Assembly (NCBI GenBank): GCA_030374735.1
Contig: JASCIV010000133.1
Location: forward strand, 1 to 41,188
DNA from: Gracilaria caudata
Lineage: Eukaryota; Rhodophyta; Florideophyceae; Gracilariales; Gracilariaceae
Direction of reading: 5' to 3'
DNA length: 41,188 nt
Below, in pieces: positions 9,753 to 17,963 of this stretch. The translations under genes and the position numbers were made by a program. How positions within the stretch are numbered: position 1 is the stretch's first letter; the number at the start of each line of letters is the position of its first letter. Under the pieces are notes generated by a model, which saw only the letters and a list, made by a program, of their open reading frames with translations, had not been told where the DNA came from and did not search any database.

Positions 9753-10053
9753 GATGATGGCGGTGATCGTGCTGCACGCTTCGGACGCGTGCTCGCTAAA
9801 AATGCTTTTTAGCTTTAAAATACTGAAAATAGAGTTACGATCAAAACTTACAGATAGCGTTGCTCAACATTTCTTTCCGACGACGGATTGGATCCGGAGT
9901 GCAGGTGGTGCCGCCATTTCAGAAAGTGTTATCAGACAGATAGGTAACATTACTCAACGAATCTAAAGATTCATCTTTGGGTCAGAGACGCGTTACGAGA
10001 GCCGTCGTGACGCGTTTCATACCACACATAACAGAGTAAGGGAGTGTAAACTG

Positions 10054-11166
10054 ATGACGAGAACGAAAGCCAGCAAACCAGGTGGCCGAAGGCGCAAGCG
10101 CAAGCGCGACGAGTCCGACAACCTTCGCGAACCTGCTGTGCAAAATGCGCAACTTAAAGGTTCAGTACCACCCGAAGAATCTCCGCCGCCGACGAAGAGC
10201 GCCCGGCTCAGTTCTGATAGGCAGACAGAAGACGATGCAGTTCAGGCCTTCGTCGATAATGAACACGCAAAGCTGCGCACCGAGTTGAAGCGAATGCGCA
10301 AGAACATAAATCGCGAGAAAGCTGCTCGTAAAAAGAAGGCTGAAAACAAGCATGAAAGGCAAACCACTGGTAACAATGTTGCAAACGAAAAGTCTGAGGG
10401 AGAACATGGCGCCCCAAGCTCTATGAAAGCGGCTCGCGCGCTTGAGCGTCGCTCTCAGCGCACGCTCCATGAAAAGCAGCGAGCGCACGCTGATTATATG
10501 ATTCGCAATTCCGCGCATCAGTTTCTATGGTCTGAGTATATGACATGGGCGAAGGAGAACGGCCTATCCGTCGATGATCAACAACAATGGTCTCCAGACC
10601 AAGTCAACGTGATCATGGAAGATGGTCAAGAGTCGTTAATACCCTGCGTGAAGAAAACAATCGGTGCAAACTACTTAGAGAAGACAACGTTTCGAAAGTC
10701 AAAGAAAGCTACGCCAGCTGTAGCTGTCATTGGGCTCGCTCCTAGTGCAAAACGTGCCGTTCAGATAGCTAAGCGGTTGTACGATGGGCAGCCCGTGGGC
10801 AAGCTCTTTGGAAAACATATATCAGCAGAGTCGCAGCAGCAATGGCTGCGTAGGGCATGCAGGAAGACCGTCGTGCCAACGGCTGTGGGAACTGCGAAGC
10901 GCGTACACAGATTAATTGAAGATGGACATATGACTCTAGAGCACACAGTCCTTATTGTTATTGACTTTTCGAGGGATGCTAGGCTGAGAAACGTTCTCGA
11001 CTTTCCCCTCGAGCGCAATCAACTGTTCCAGTTTCTGCATGCTTTTGCTTGCGCTCGAGTCAAGAAAGGTATGAAGATTATGCTGACAATCCCCAAAAAC
11101 CAGCCGGTTCGCTTAGAAGATGTAAAGAACGAGGAGCAACAACCAGAAACAAGGGAGGGAACCTAG
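10054..11166 (+). CDS. CMS1: CMS1-like 90S pre-ribosome/SSU processome protein
   Basis: This 370-residue nucleolar protein resembles Cms1/CMSS1, a component associated with U3-containing 90S pre-ribosomes, and therefore should help small-subunit rRNA processing. The N-terminal ~170 residues are highly charged and disordered, starting with a GGRRRKRKR nuclear/nucleolar signal and a Lys/Arg-rich coiled segment (about 68-110). The C-terminal half holds the degenerate helicase-like fold: APSAKRAVQIAKRL from residue 229, a VGTAKRVHRLIEDG block (278-291) corresponding to the family's GTP-x-R-V motif, then a hydrophobic strand LIVIDFSRDARLRN replacing the DEAD box. The absence of Walker/DEAD catalytic residues is normal for this family. 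It is intronless. It ends 45 bp from the stop codon of STK19 on the other strand. Confidence 0.82.
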   Translation: MTRTKASKPGGRRRKRKRDESDNLREPAVQNAQLKGSVPPEESPPPTKSARLSSDRQTEDDAVQAFVDNEHAKLRTELKRMRKNINREKAARKKKAENKHERQTTGNNVANEKSEGEHGAPSSMKAARALERRSQRTLHEKQRAHADYMIRNSAHQFLWSEYMTWAKENGLSVDDQQQWSPDQVNVIMEDGQESLIPCVKKTIGANYLEKTTFRKSKKATPAVAVIGLAPSAKRAVQIAKRLYDGQPVGKLFGKHISAESQQQWLRRACRKTVVPTAVGTAKRVHRLIEDGHMTLEHTVLIVIDFSRDARLRNVLDFPLERNQLFQFLHAFACARVKKGMKIMLTIPKNQPVRLEDVKNEEQQPETREGT

Positions 11167-11211
11167 ACACAATTTTGTCCACGCTTATGGCAATGTTTTG
11201 TGTATTCGATG

Positions 11212-12015
11212 TCAAAATACTTGTAGTCGCACAAGCACTCCCACAGAGGTGTCAACGCATTCAGCCTTCCCTGATCCAACTACGTCGCGAACATGCCATC
11301 TCGCAGTAAAACAAGTGTTCTTCAACGTGCGCAATTCTAATTTTGTGAGGCCCATCTCCTTGTATGGGGCCTTCCGAAGAATTGATTCGATTTCGTTCGA
11401 ACCAGACCTTCGGTTCCTCATAAAAGCTCCCATCCCAGGAAAAGCGAAATTGAAAGAGTCCTCATCTTGACATGTTAGATACCCATTTCGCACAAGCTGA
11501 TTAACAGCATCATCTGTTTCTTCCCCATACACGGTTCGCAAAGACGAAATCGTGATCCAAGGTAGGTGGTTTTGCTCGAAGATGTCGCCGAAGAACTTCT
11601 GCATGAGGGGCGTGTCGGAATTGGTAGCCCTTGCGCGAAAATCCTCAGGAAGGATAAAGCAATCACCACCATCGGGAAGAACGATACGGCGCAATCCATG
11701 GAGACAAATGTCATCCAATTCACGATACATTTCGGTCTTGTTTGAAACAAGGGCATTCAACTGAGTTCTGAGCACCAACGGTGGCGTGTTCGGAAAGTCT
11801 TGATTCGCTGCTTCTGACCAATCCTGTCGTAAGACACGCAATGCTACATGAGCGTCTGGAATGGATGAGATTGTGCTTAAAAGCTCATCTTCATCATTTT
11901 GTGGTGGCCCCCGCTTCTCTTTTCTAGGCCGACGCTGGGATGAAGGGCGACGACGAGTTGATCTTCGCGGCTTCAGTTTTACCGGCAGGGGGTTCAGTGC
12001 ATTAGATGGAGGCAT
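11212..12015 (-). CDS. STK19: STK19-like winged-helix protein
   Basis: This 267-residue protein resembles STK19, once named a kinase but now regarded as a tandem winged-helix DNA-binding protein that acts in transcription-coupled repair. There are no kinase motifs, as expected. The alignable core runs from PPLVLRTQLNALVS through DDICLHGLRRI, the LVRNGYLTCQDEDSFNFA segment, the FPGMGAFMRN block and the C-terminal WHVRDVVGSGKAECVDTSVG, which are family hallmarks in the expected order. The N-terminus is basic and Pro/Arg-rich (PRRSTRRRPSSQRRPRKEKR), fitting a nuclear protein. The longer frame to 12078 would need a TTG start; the first ATG is at 12015. It is intronless. It is tail to tail with CMS1, and its promoter is shared with or close to that of the GT23-like gene. 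Confidence 0.85.
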   Translation of the reverse strand: MPPSNALNPLPVKLKPRRSTRRRPSSQRRPRKEKRGPPQNDEDELLSTISSIPDAHVALRVLRQDWSEAANQDFPNTPPLVLRTQLNALVSNKTEMYRELDDICLHGLRRIVLPDGGDCFILPEDFRARATNSDTPLMQKFFGDIFEQNHLPWITISSLRTVYGEETDDAVNQLVRNGYLTCQDEDSFNFAFPGMGAFMRNRRSGSNEIESILRKAPYKEMGLTKLELRTLKNTCFTARWHVRDVVGSGKAECVDTSVGVLVRLQVF

Positions 12016-12744
12016 TAAGTCGCAACGGGTACAGTAGTTTCGCCGAGGAAGGCGCTCATGCGATGTCGCAAGATTCAAGGGGTCACCGGGGTTTAGGTGA
12101 ATGAAGGCTCACAACAAATTTCGATTCTGAACTATCCCACGCGCTGTACAACAAGGGTAGCCTTGCTTGGGCTGTAAAAGGCGTAGATAAGGTGACGAAA
12201 TGTGAGGCGCACCATGTGTGGGACAAGTCCAACAGACTTCAAAAGGCCCGCGCTTGTACGGACTGCTCGACCTGCTCGACTCGATAGAACATCTACCTTC
12301 GTAATTGTGTTACCCGAAGGGCACTACGTCAATGATGGTTGAGCATGACGTGCCCCACAAGTGGTCGTCGTTGACAAGTGGGGCATTTTCATTGAACGAT
12401 AGAAATAGATCGGGGTCTGTATGCAAGATTTGATGCAATATGATGAATACCTGGTCAATAAGCACACCTGGATCAAGTTTCTGTCTTCTTTCTTCTTCAA
12501 ATTAAGGCGGCAACGTCGCATGTTTTGAAGCAAGAGAGTGCACATACTTCAGCAGTCGATGGTTGATTTAAGAATTGCTTGTTGTTGTCAGCGAAAGGAT
12601 GCTACATCAGGTCATACATACTTGAACGTGCTTGATAGACCTGTGGCACTTCTGACTGTGCAAAAGAAGTCCTCAATGCTTCATCACCTCTGTGCCGTTT
12701 CTAGTGACTGAAACATTGGGCTTCGATACTGCAATGAAAATCCG
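12016..12744. other. Divergent intergenic region, STK19 / GT23-like
   Basis: These 729 bases separate two head-to-head genes and should contain both promoters. A short tandem tgctcgacc tgctcgact occurs near 12262-12280, and an inverted pair tgccccac / gtggggca (about 12352-12389) could form an 8-bp stem with a 20-base loop. No coding sequence is supported. Confidence 0.4.
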
Positions 12745-12748
12745 ATGA
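12734..12748 (+). promoter_or_regulatory. Four-codon upstream ORF overlapping the main start (ATGA)
   Basis: ATG AAA ATC CGA TGA runs from 12734 and its TGA (12746-12748) overlaps the main ATG at 12745-12747. If the mRNA begins upstream, ribosomes finishing this uORF would stop on top of the fucosyltransferase-like start codon. That is a termination-reinitiation arrangement that usually lowers translation. Its function is inferred from geometry only. Confidence 0.4.
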
Positions 12749-13851
12749 GAAAGTGGATGTGGAAGAGCCGGATTCATCTGCCTCCTGTCAAGACCGTGGT
12801 CGCAACTATTGTTCTTGCAGCCGTTCTCATTTTGTGTTCTTCAAACCGCCCACTTAAACCCCCGGAGCTTGTAGGGGCGAAGTTCACGACACTACGTTTC
12901 ATATACATCGAGGCAAGATTCAACGGTCTTGGAGCCCAAACTCTTCGCATAATCGATGCTTTCGCGCTTGCAAGCCGCCTGAATGCTTCATTTTGTATCG
13001 CTGAGTCGCGATACTGGAATTACGGATGCGCACCCCATCGTGGATGGAGTTGCTACTTTAAACCTCTTCATTCATCGATGACAAACAAAGCATGCAATGT
13101 TCAAGATTACTGCCGAGAGTTATCAGATATTGACGTGCTGCAGCTGACGAAATATCGCTGCGTCATCGTTTCTTCTCGTCGAAGCTACACCTATGCTGCA
13201 CGTGTATTGCGATCGCAGTCGGGAAGCGGTCTGAAGCAATACAGACATCTCGCTGCCGAGGTATGGCAGCTGAATGATCAAACGCAGAAAGCAGTGCAGC
13301 GTGTAGTAGAACAAATGAACTTGCCACGACAGTACGTGGCTCTGCACATACGGCGGGGAGACAAAGCCAAGGAACGCCCATACGTACCGTTACAAAGGTA
13401 TACCCAAGCAGCAAAACTGTTTCAGAGCAGCAATGGTACGGTTTTCATCGCAACAGACGACGGTGCAGTGCTGAAAACTATGCACGAACAACTGGTTGGT
13501 AAACGCGTTGTGAGTGTTGCCGCAGCTAGAGAAAGAAAAGGGCACAACCAAAAGCTGATGAACCGCATGTATATGAAACGCAACTCAGCAAGAGTGGTTA
13601 CTCTCTTGGCAGAGATTGAGATGATGCGGACGGCAACAGTTTTCATAGGGACGTTTTCCAGCAATCTTGGAAGACTCGTACACGTACTGCGGGAACAAGA
13701 GGCGGAGAGCAGTGTGAGCTTGGATGACAAATGGGCACCCGGAGTGGCGTTTCGAACTTTTGGACAACACTACTGCGGCTCAAAGCAGGCGAATCAATTG
13801 TATTGTAGCAGAATGCAAGAGGGAGACTATGATTCTTCCTCAGGGGCGTAA
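12745..13851 (+). CDS. GT23-like (alpha-1,6-fucosyltransferase-type) type II membrane glycosyltransferase
   Basis: This is a 368-residue Golgi-type protein: a short basic cytosolic tail, one transmembrane segment (about 17-32), then a luminal catalytic domain. The domain resembles the FUT8/NodZ group, which transfers fucose from GDP-fucose. HIRRGDK (201-207) supplies the conserved H-x-R-R-x-D; VFIATDDGAVLK (233-244) and FIGTFSSNLGRLV (300-312) correspond to the family's ATDD and FSSxxxR blocks. Cys residues in the stem and around 94-123 may form disulfides. It is shorter than FUT8 and lacks its long N-terminal coiled coil and C-terminal SH3 domain, so acceptor specificity is open. The ATG at 12745 is chosen because the membrane anchor follows immediately. 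The last 25 bases overlap the end of the BolA gene on the opposite strand. Confidence 0.8.
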   Translation: MRKWMWKSRIHLPPVKTVVATIVLAAVLILCSSNRPLKPPELVGAKFTTLRFIYIEARFNGLGAQTLRIIDAFALASRLNASFCIAESRYWNYGCAPHRGWSCYFKPLHSSMTNKACNVQDYCRELSDIDVLQLTKYRCVIVSSRRSYTYAARVLRSQSGSGLKQYRHLAAEVWQLNDQTQKAVQRVVEQMNLPRQYVALHIRRGDKAKERPYVPLQRYTQAAKLFQSSNGTVFIATDDGAVLKTMHEQLVGKRVVSVAAARERKGHNQKLMNRMYMKRNSARVVTLLAEIEMMRTATVFIGTFSSNLGRLVHVLREQEAESSVSLDDKWAPGVAFRTFGQHYCGSKQANQLYCSRMQEGDYDSSSGA

Positions 13852-14324
13852 GTAACGAGTTTGTCTACCGCATGGATGGGACCCTACTCAAGAGTGGCGC
13901 ACACAAGGCAATTACGCAATGTCAGCAGGAAAATAGTTAGCGACACGAAGAACGCAGTTACACAACGTACAGAGAGCTCTTCCCAGATAGCTTGATAAAC
14001 CATTCGATGTCTCTTAACAGTGGGGATGCCTTGAAATTGGTCGCTCACGACTGTGATCGTGACATGCGAACCGTTAGGATCGCCGTATGTAGGAATGACT
14101 TCCAGTCGAGACGGGTTTAGAGCGGCAGTGATCTTTCGGTGGACAGAAGTGATGGAAGTGTCCTCCTCGCCTGGTGCTGGCGCTTTGGTGCGAATAGAAA
14201 CGCCTTTCGGAGGTCCTCCGCAGCTGAGCGTAATAGCCGGGCGAGAACGTTGCACTCCGGAATGTGGCAGAGAATAAACGGTGCGCAGCGCTCTCAGAGC
14301 AGGTGGGACGAAGGCGCCTCGCAT
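13827..14324 (-). CDS. BolA-family protein, two exons, probably organellar
   Basis: Exon 1 is 14324-13971 and exon 2 is 13883-13827, joined in phase 0 across an 87-nt intron (13970-13884) that starts GTACGT and ends GAGTAG. The product has 136 residues. Residues 1-50 are Arg/Ser/Pro-rich without acids, typical of a mitochondrial or plastid targeting peptide. The BolA domain follows: SVHRKITAALNPSRLEVIP, SHVTITVVSDQFQGI, the helix-turn RHRMVYQAIWEEL (105-117), then, from exon 2, SGPIHAVDKL and TYAPEE. This last block is the usual BolA C-terminus and is lost if the intron is not removed. BolA proteins pair with monothiol glutaredoxins in Fe-S cluster trafficking; the His of RHR is the usual cluster-associated residue. 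Its 3' end overlaps the GT23-like gene by 25 bp. Confidence 0.88.
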
Positions 14325-14732
14325 TTCGATGGCTGTTCTACAGGCGGACAGAACTGCTATTCCTCAATTCAAGTTGTGTCTGGGGCACTTCCTATCCGGC
14401 GCACTTTCCTCTTCACTAGCAATGCACGGCGGATGATAAGCGTTGTGCTCGTCGCGTGATGGAGATGGGAGCAGCTGTCGGCCAAACCAAGCAGAAATAT
14501 CTGGCCTTTCTGTAATGCTCAACACGAACTGTAAGGCCAAAGCTTAGATAGATCATTCACCTCAGCAGATGCAGAAATTGTTGACCAGTTCGTACTATCT
14601 ACGAATTTCGTAGCACGAAGGCGCGCGAAGGATATCTCTGGGCTTCCTGCACAAACGACTATTCCGAGCCCTGTAGCATCTACCGTTTTTGTGAGGGCGA
14701 GTGTGCCTCGCCTGAAGTAGTGCTCTCAACCT
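14325..14732. other. Divergent intergenic region, BolA / 930-residue protein
   Basis: This 408-base region lies between two head-to-head starts and presumably carries both promoters. I find no gene, repeat or strong core-promoter motif. Confidence 0.4.
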
Positions 14733-17525
14733 ATGTTTTCGTCATCCGTTAACTCCCAAACGCGGGCGGAACGCCTGTGCGCCTCGCTATCGCGCACCTT
14801 TGATACCCCGAAACTGGCAACAAAAGAAAGCAGCATTCATGAGTTCATTGGCCCAGTTGCCTCCGAACGATATGCTTTGCTTCCCCCTAAGAGCGATGCC
14901 GCCGCTAAGGCTTTGCTCGCTGTTGGTCTCAAAAGGGGAGTAGGTGAAGTTCGTCTACTAGAGAACATTCGAAGAAGACGTGGTCTGCCAGATCTTCCGT
15001 CACCTCGTTTTGACCATTTTGTGGGTTTTATGCTCCATACTCCGTCTTCGGCTTTCGAACGCTGTGCTGAGATTTGTAACTCTTTTACTCCAAGTCCCCA
15101 TATGCTTGAGTTGGTGCCTCACACACCTACGTCAGCTGGAGGAAATCATTGTGAAACAGATTCGGTCATGGTTGGCCAGCAGCCTGGATCTGAGTCTGCT
15201 GTGGATCTGCAAAGGTTTCACCTTGCCAATGACTCCGACCTCGCGCCCAATGCTGCTGTTGTCGATGTTGACGCAATCCAAACCCCACCAAAGCATTTCA
15301 ATCCGGGGTCTCAACGTATACCACACGACAACTCCCTTAAAAAGAAAGACTGGGAACCAAGATCTCTTACTAGCTCGTATCAAAAGCATGCCTCAGAACC
15401 AAAGGAGAAACTAACTGTTGACCTCAGGTTCGACGATCAGACCGGAAAAGTTTCGCTTGACTTGGTTTTCGTTCCTGTTCATTCTGTCCCGATGCCAAAT
15501 CCCCAACCGTTTGCCCGAATTGCTACATCATCTTCACGATTACAAAGCCAAGTCAACGCTGCAAATGTTATAGCCAAGCGCCTTCCCCGTGCGAACGTGA
15601 ATCCCGCCGGGCTATCCATTGCAACGAATCACACGGGTTTGGAGAGCCATGCAGTCAACAGCTTTCCCTTCGACCTGAAAACAAATCAGGCACAGCAAAA
15701 AGAACAATGTCATGTACGCCCGAACGCACCAGCCTTGAACATTACTGCCCTTCAAGACGAAATCCACAAATCGTCTGCGCCTCCTGCTGACACACACACG
15801 CCCAAACCCAATGACTCACCCCAACCTCCTCAGGATGACAGTGGAGACGAGGTCATTTTCATCGAAACCAGTCTTAAGCCGGTACCTCGTTCGTCTTCTT
15901 TACCGTCATCGGCAAAAGCCCGCAAGAAGAGGCAAACCATCCCTCCTCGACGTGCCCCCCCAATATCATCACACCAGTTATTCGAGCGCCGAAAGCGCAT
16001 GAAGGATATGGTAATGAACGCTTTGCAAACAGAACCACAGCCTCCAAACAGAATAGCACCAGCTCTACTAAGAAATCGACGAGCAGCTGCTCAGGCCTCT
16101 TTCCAAGAAACAGGCCTTAGGCGTTCGAAGAGGAGAGCACGTCCCATTGCACCTATGGTAGACGAATCAGACACAGATAACGAGTACAGAAATCAGGAAA
16201 TCGATGTTGACTTTAAGCCTGAAGTTGAAGCTGTTGCCATGCAACCAGTTACAACTCAAGAGCCCAAGTCTCTCGATCATGAAAAGCCATCTCAGGAAGA
16301 GAATGAGCAGTTGAGTAACGTAGTAGTTCCCCAGAAGGCCAAACACGTCCGGTTTAGCGATGAAATTGAGGAAATGCGGATTCCTGAGTTGAACAGTGGT
16401 TCCCCTGCTTCGAGGACCAGGTCGAGGCGCACGGGCGGCGTCGCTCATCATCCCAAGCCAGATAATCCACCTTTGCGGGACGAGGAGGAAGAAATCCTCG
16501 ACAGTCATGACAGTGTTATCTCTCGTCGGAAAATGAGCAGGCGTTCGCGCATTCGAAAGAGCCTACCTCAACCGTCTCGTTCAAGAAGAAACCCTTCATC
16601 AACTAAACAGGTATTACGTACTAAGAATGAGCAAGCATCTGGAACGACGGGGAGTGGCCCAAGTCCGCCTATGTCTTTCGATGATATTATAGATGGGGAG
16701 CGACATAGTCTTTGGAAAGAAGATCTCATGAAATTCGAAGAAAAGCTGAGGGCGGACGATGTAGAATCGTTGACGTCTGATGAAGATTCAGACACGCCTC
16801 TACATATCCGCATGTCCCTTTTGCAACTAATTGCAAAGAGGCTAAAAGATAAGAGCATTACCTCTGATGAACTTGACAATATTAACCCCGAAGATGAAAA
16901 CATGCGATATTACGAAGAGACCAGGAACGATCCTCCGTACGCCGTTGACAGCGAATTTCCTGGCCTTAGATCGGTCGAGGATTGTCTTAAGCAAACGTTA
17001 GGGTGTCAACCGCGGGTGACTAATTCCTTTGGAATTGAAGACGTTCATCAGCATCATTCGGACGATGACGAGGAGGAGGATGATATAGACACAGGTTCGG
17101 GGCGCAGGATATATAGAGGAAGCAGTGATAGCTCCGACCCACTTGAAAGCTCTGATGACGAGGGAGAGAACGGAAGCTTAAGAGTCGTCGTTCAAGGTGG
17201 TTCGAAGCGGTCTCGAAGAGAAGCTCGATCTCGAGCTAGCAAAGCCCGTGAACTTCAGGGAAGAGTCTGTGGTGACCTTCTTCCAACGATGACATTTGAG
17301 GCGCGCAGAAGAGTGCTTCGATGGGCAGAACGTGACTTCACATGGTTCGACAGCGGTTGTGACTTCATGGAAATTGTCGCAGCACGTACCTCAAAGCGGT
17401 GCAATCGTTGTAACATGCCTGATGATGATGACCTGATGTGCGAGGAGTCAATTCTCTTAAAACTATGGAAGGACATGTCATGGCGAAAAGTGCGACGTAT
17501 GCGTCATCGTCACAGTGAACGATAA
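14733..17525 (+). CDS. Large disordered protein, probably nuclear, function unknown
   Basis: I do not recognise this 930-residue intronless protein. The N-terminal ~125 residues look partly ordered (KSDAAAKALLAVGLKRGV, FDHFVGFMLHTPSS). A long Pro/Ser/Gln-rich disordered region follows to about 640, with several basic clusters (ARKKRQTIPPRR, LRRSKRRARPIAP, SRTRSRRTGG) suggestive of nuclear localisation and nucleic-acid contact, and acidic runs (SDDDEEEDDID). Residues 537-544 (KHVRFSDE) match the RVxF docking motif for protein phosphatase 1. The C-terminal ~80 residues appear folded: a WAERDFTWFDSGCDFMEIV helix-rich segment, a CNRC pair (890-893) with further Cys nearby, then a very basic end. 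Many SP/TP sites and the RRSKR-type patches are reminiscent of chromosome or cell-cycle regulators, but no family is assigned. Confidence 0.8.
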   Translation: MFSSSVNSQTRAERLCASLSRTFDTPKLATKESSIHEFIGPVASERYALLPPKSDAAAKALLAVGLKRGVGEVRLLENIRRRRGLPDLPSPRFDHFVGFMLHTPSSAFERCAEICNSFTPSPHMLELVPHTPTSAGGNHCETDSVMVGQQPGSESAVDLQRFHLANDSDLAPNAAVVDVDAIQTPPKHFNPGSQRIPHDNSLKKKDWEPRSLTSSYQKHASEPKEKLTVDLRFDDQTGKVSLDLVFVPVHSVPMPNPQPFARIATSSSRLQSQVNAANVIAKRLPRANVNPAGLSIATNHTGLESHAVNSFPFDLKTNQAQQKEQCHVRPNAPALNITALQDEIHKSSAPPADTHTPKPNDSPQPPQDDSGDEVIFIETSLKPVPRSSSLPSSAKARKKRQTIPPRRAPPISSHQLFERRKRMKDMVMNALQTEPQPPNRIAPALLRNRRAAAQASFQETGLRRSKRRARPIAPMVDESDTDNEYRNQEIDVDFKPEVEAVAMQPVTTQEPKSLDHEKPSQEENEQLSNVVVPQKAKHVRFSDEIEEMRIPELNSGSPASRTRSRRTGGVAHHPKPDNPPLRDEEEEILDSHDSVISRRKMSRRSRIRKSLPQPSRSRRNPSSTKQVLRTKNEQASGTTGSGPSPPMSFDDIIDGERHSLWKEDLMKFEEKLRADDVESLTSDEDSDTPLHIRMSLLQLIAKRLKDKSITSDELDNINPEDENMRYYEETRNDPPYAVDSEFPGLRSVEDCLKQTLGCQPRVTNSFGIEDVHQHHSDDDEEEDDIDTGSGRRIYRGSSDSSDPLESSDDEGENGSLRVVVQGGSKRSRREARSRASKARELQGRVCGDLLPTMTFEARRRVLRWAERDFTWFDSGCDFMEIVAARTSKRCNRCNMPDDDDLMCEESILLKLWKDMSWRKVRRMRHRHSER

Positions 17526-17963
17526 ACGCCGTTATTTCTGAGTCAGGTAAGGCTCTGGTCGTGGTTGCATCTCTCAAAATGGACATACATGTTCTTATCT
17601 CGCCGAAGTAGCCCGATACATATTGCTGGCTTTCGCCATCTATGGAATTGTTTTTGTTTCCCATACCCTTGGTAGGCTGTTTGTCGTCGACTAAGAACTC
17701 ATCATTTCCGTCAAGTTTCGTTTACAGATTCAGAACAAACATGGAATAGTTACGATTGCACCCGCAATGTCTGATGCAGCTGCGCTTTGTGCCATTCATC
17801 GTTTCTTATCTCGCGAATGTGCGCTAGAGCGACGAAGGACATCTAGTTCTATGGTAAGCGCAGGAGGTGAAGGGCTGTGGTCCTGCGCCTTCGAGAGTTC
17901 CTTTGCTGGCCCACGGACATTATCAAGATAGAAGGGTTGAGCATGAGGATTGGTCAAAAGTTC
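17526..17963. other. Convergent intergenic region
   Basis: These are the 3' flanks of the 930-residue gene and of the CMP-KDO synthetase-like gene. No coding sequence, tRNA or repeat is supported in these 438 bases. Confidence 0.4.

Larger units (their letters stand above)
6159..10053. other. 3.9-kb interval without a clear gene
   Basis: No reading frame here resembles a known family, unlike the rest of the window, where genes follow one another closely. The left part (6160-6780) is GC-rich; the middle (6900-8500) is more AT-rich with many stops on all frames. Weak candidates are a 62-codon secreted ORF (9564-9752, minus), a possible internal exon (about 8680-8975, minus) and a TATA-like site at 8297. 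Since this genome does splice some genes, a multi-exon gene or non-coding RNA could be hidden here. I searched by eye for tRNA B-box sequences, U6 and 5S-like sequences and found none convincing. Confidence 0.45.

Noticed and set aside
12352..12389. tgccccac / gtggggca inverted pair as a terminator or riboswitch
   Set aside because: An 8-bp stem with a 20-base loop is common by chance, and rho-independent terminators are not expected in a eukaryotic nuclear genome.
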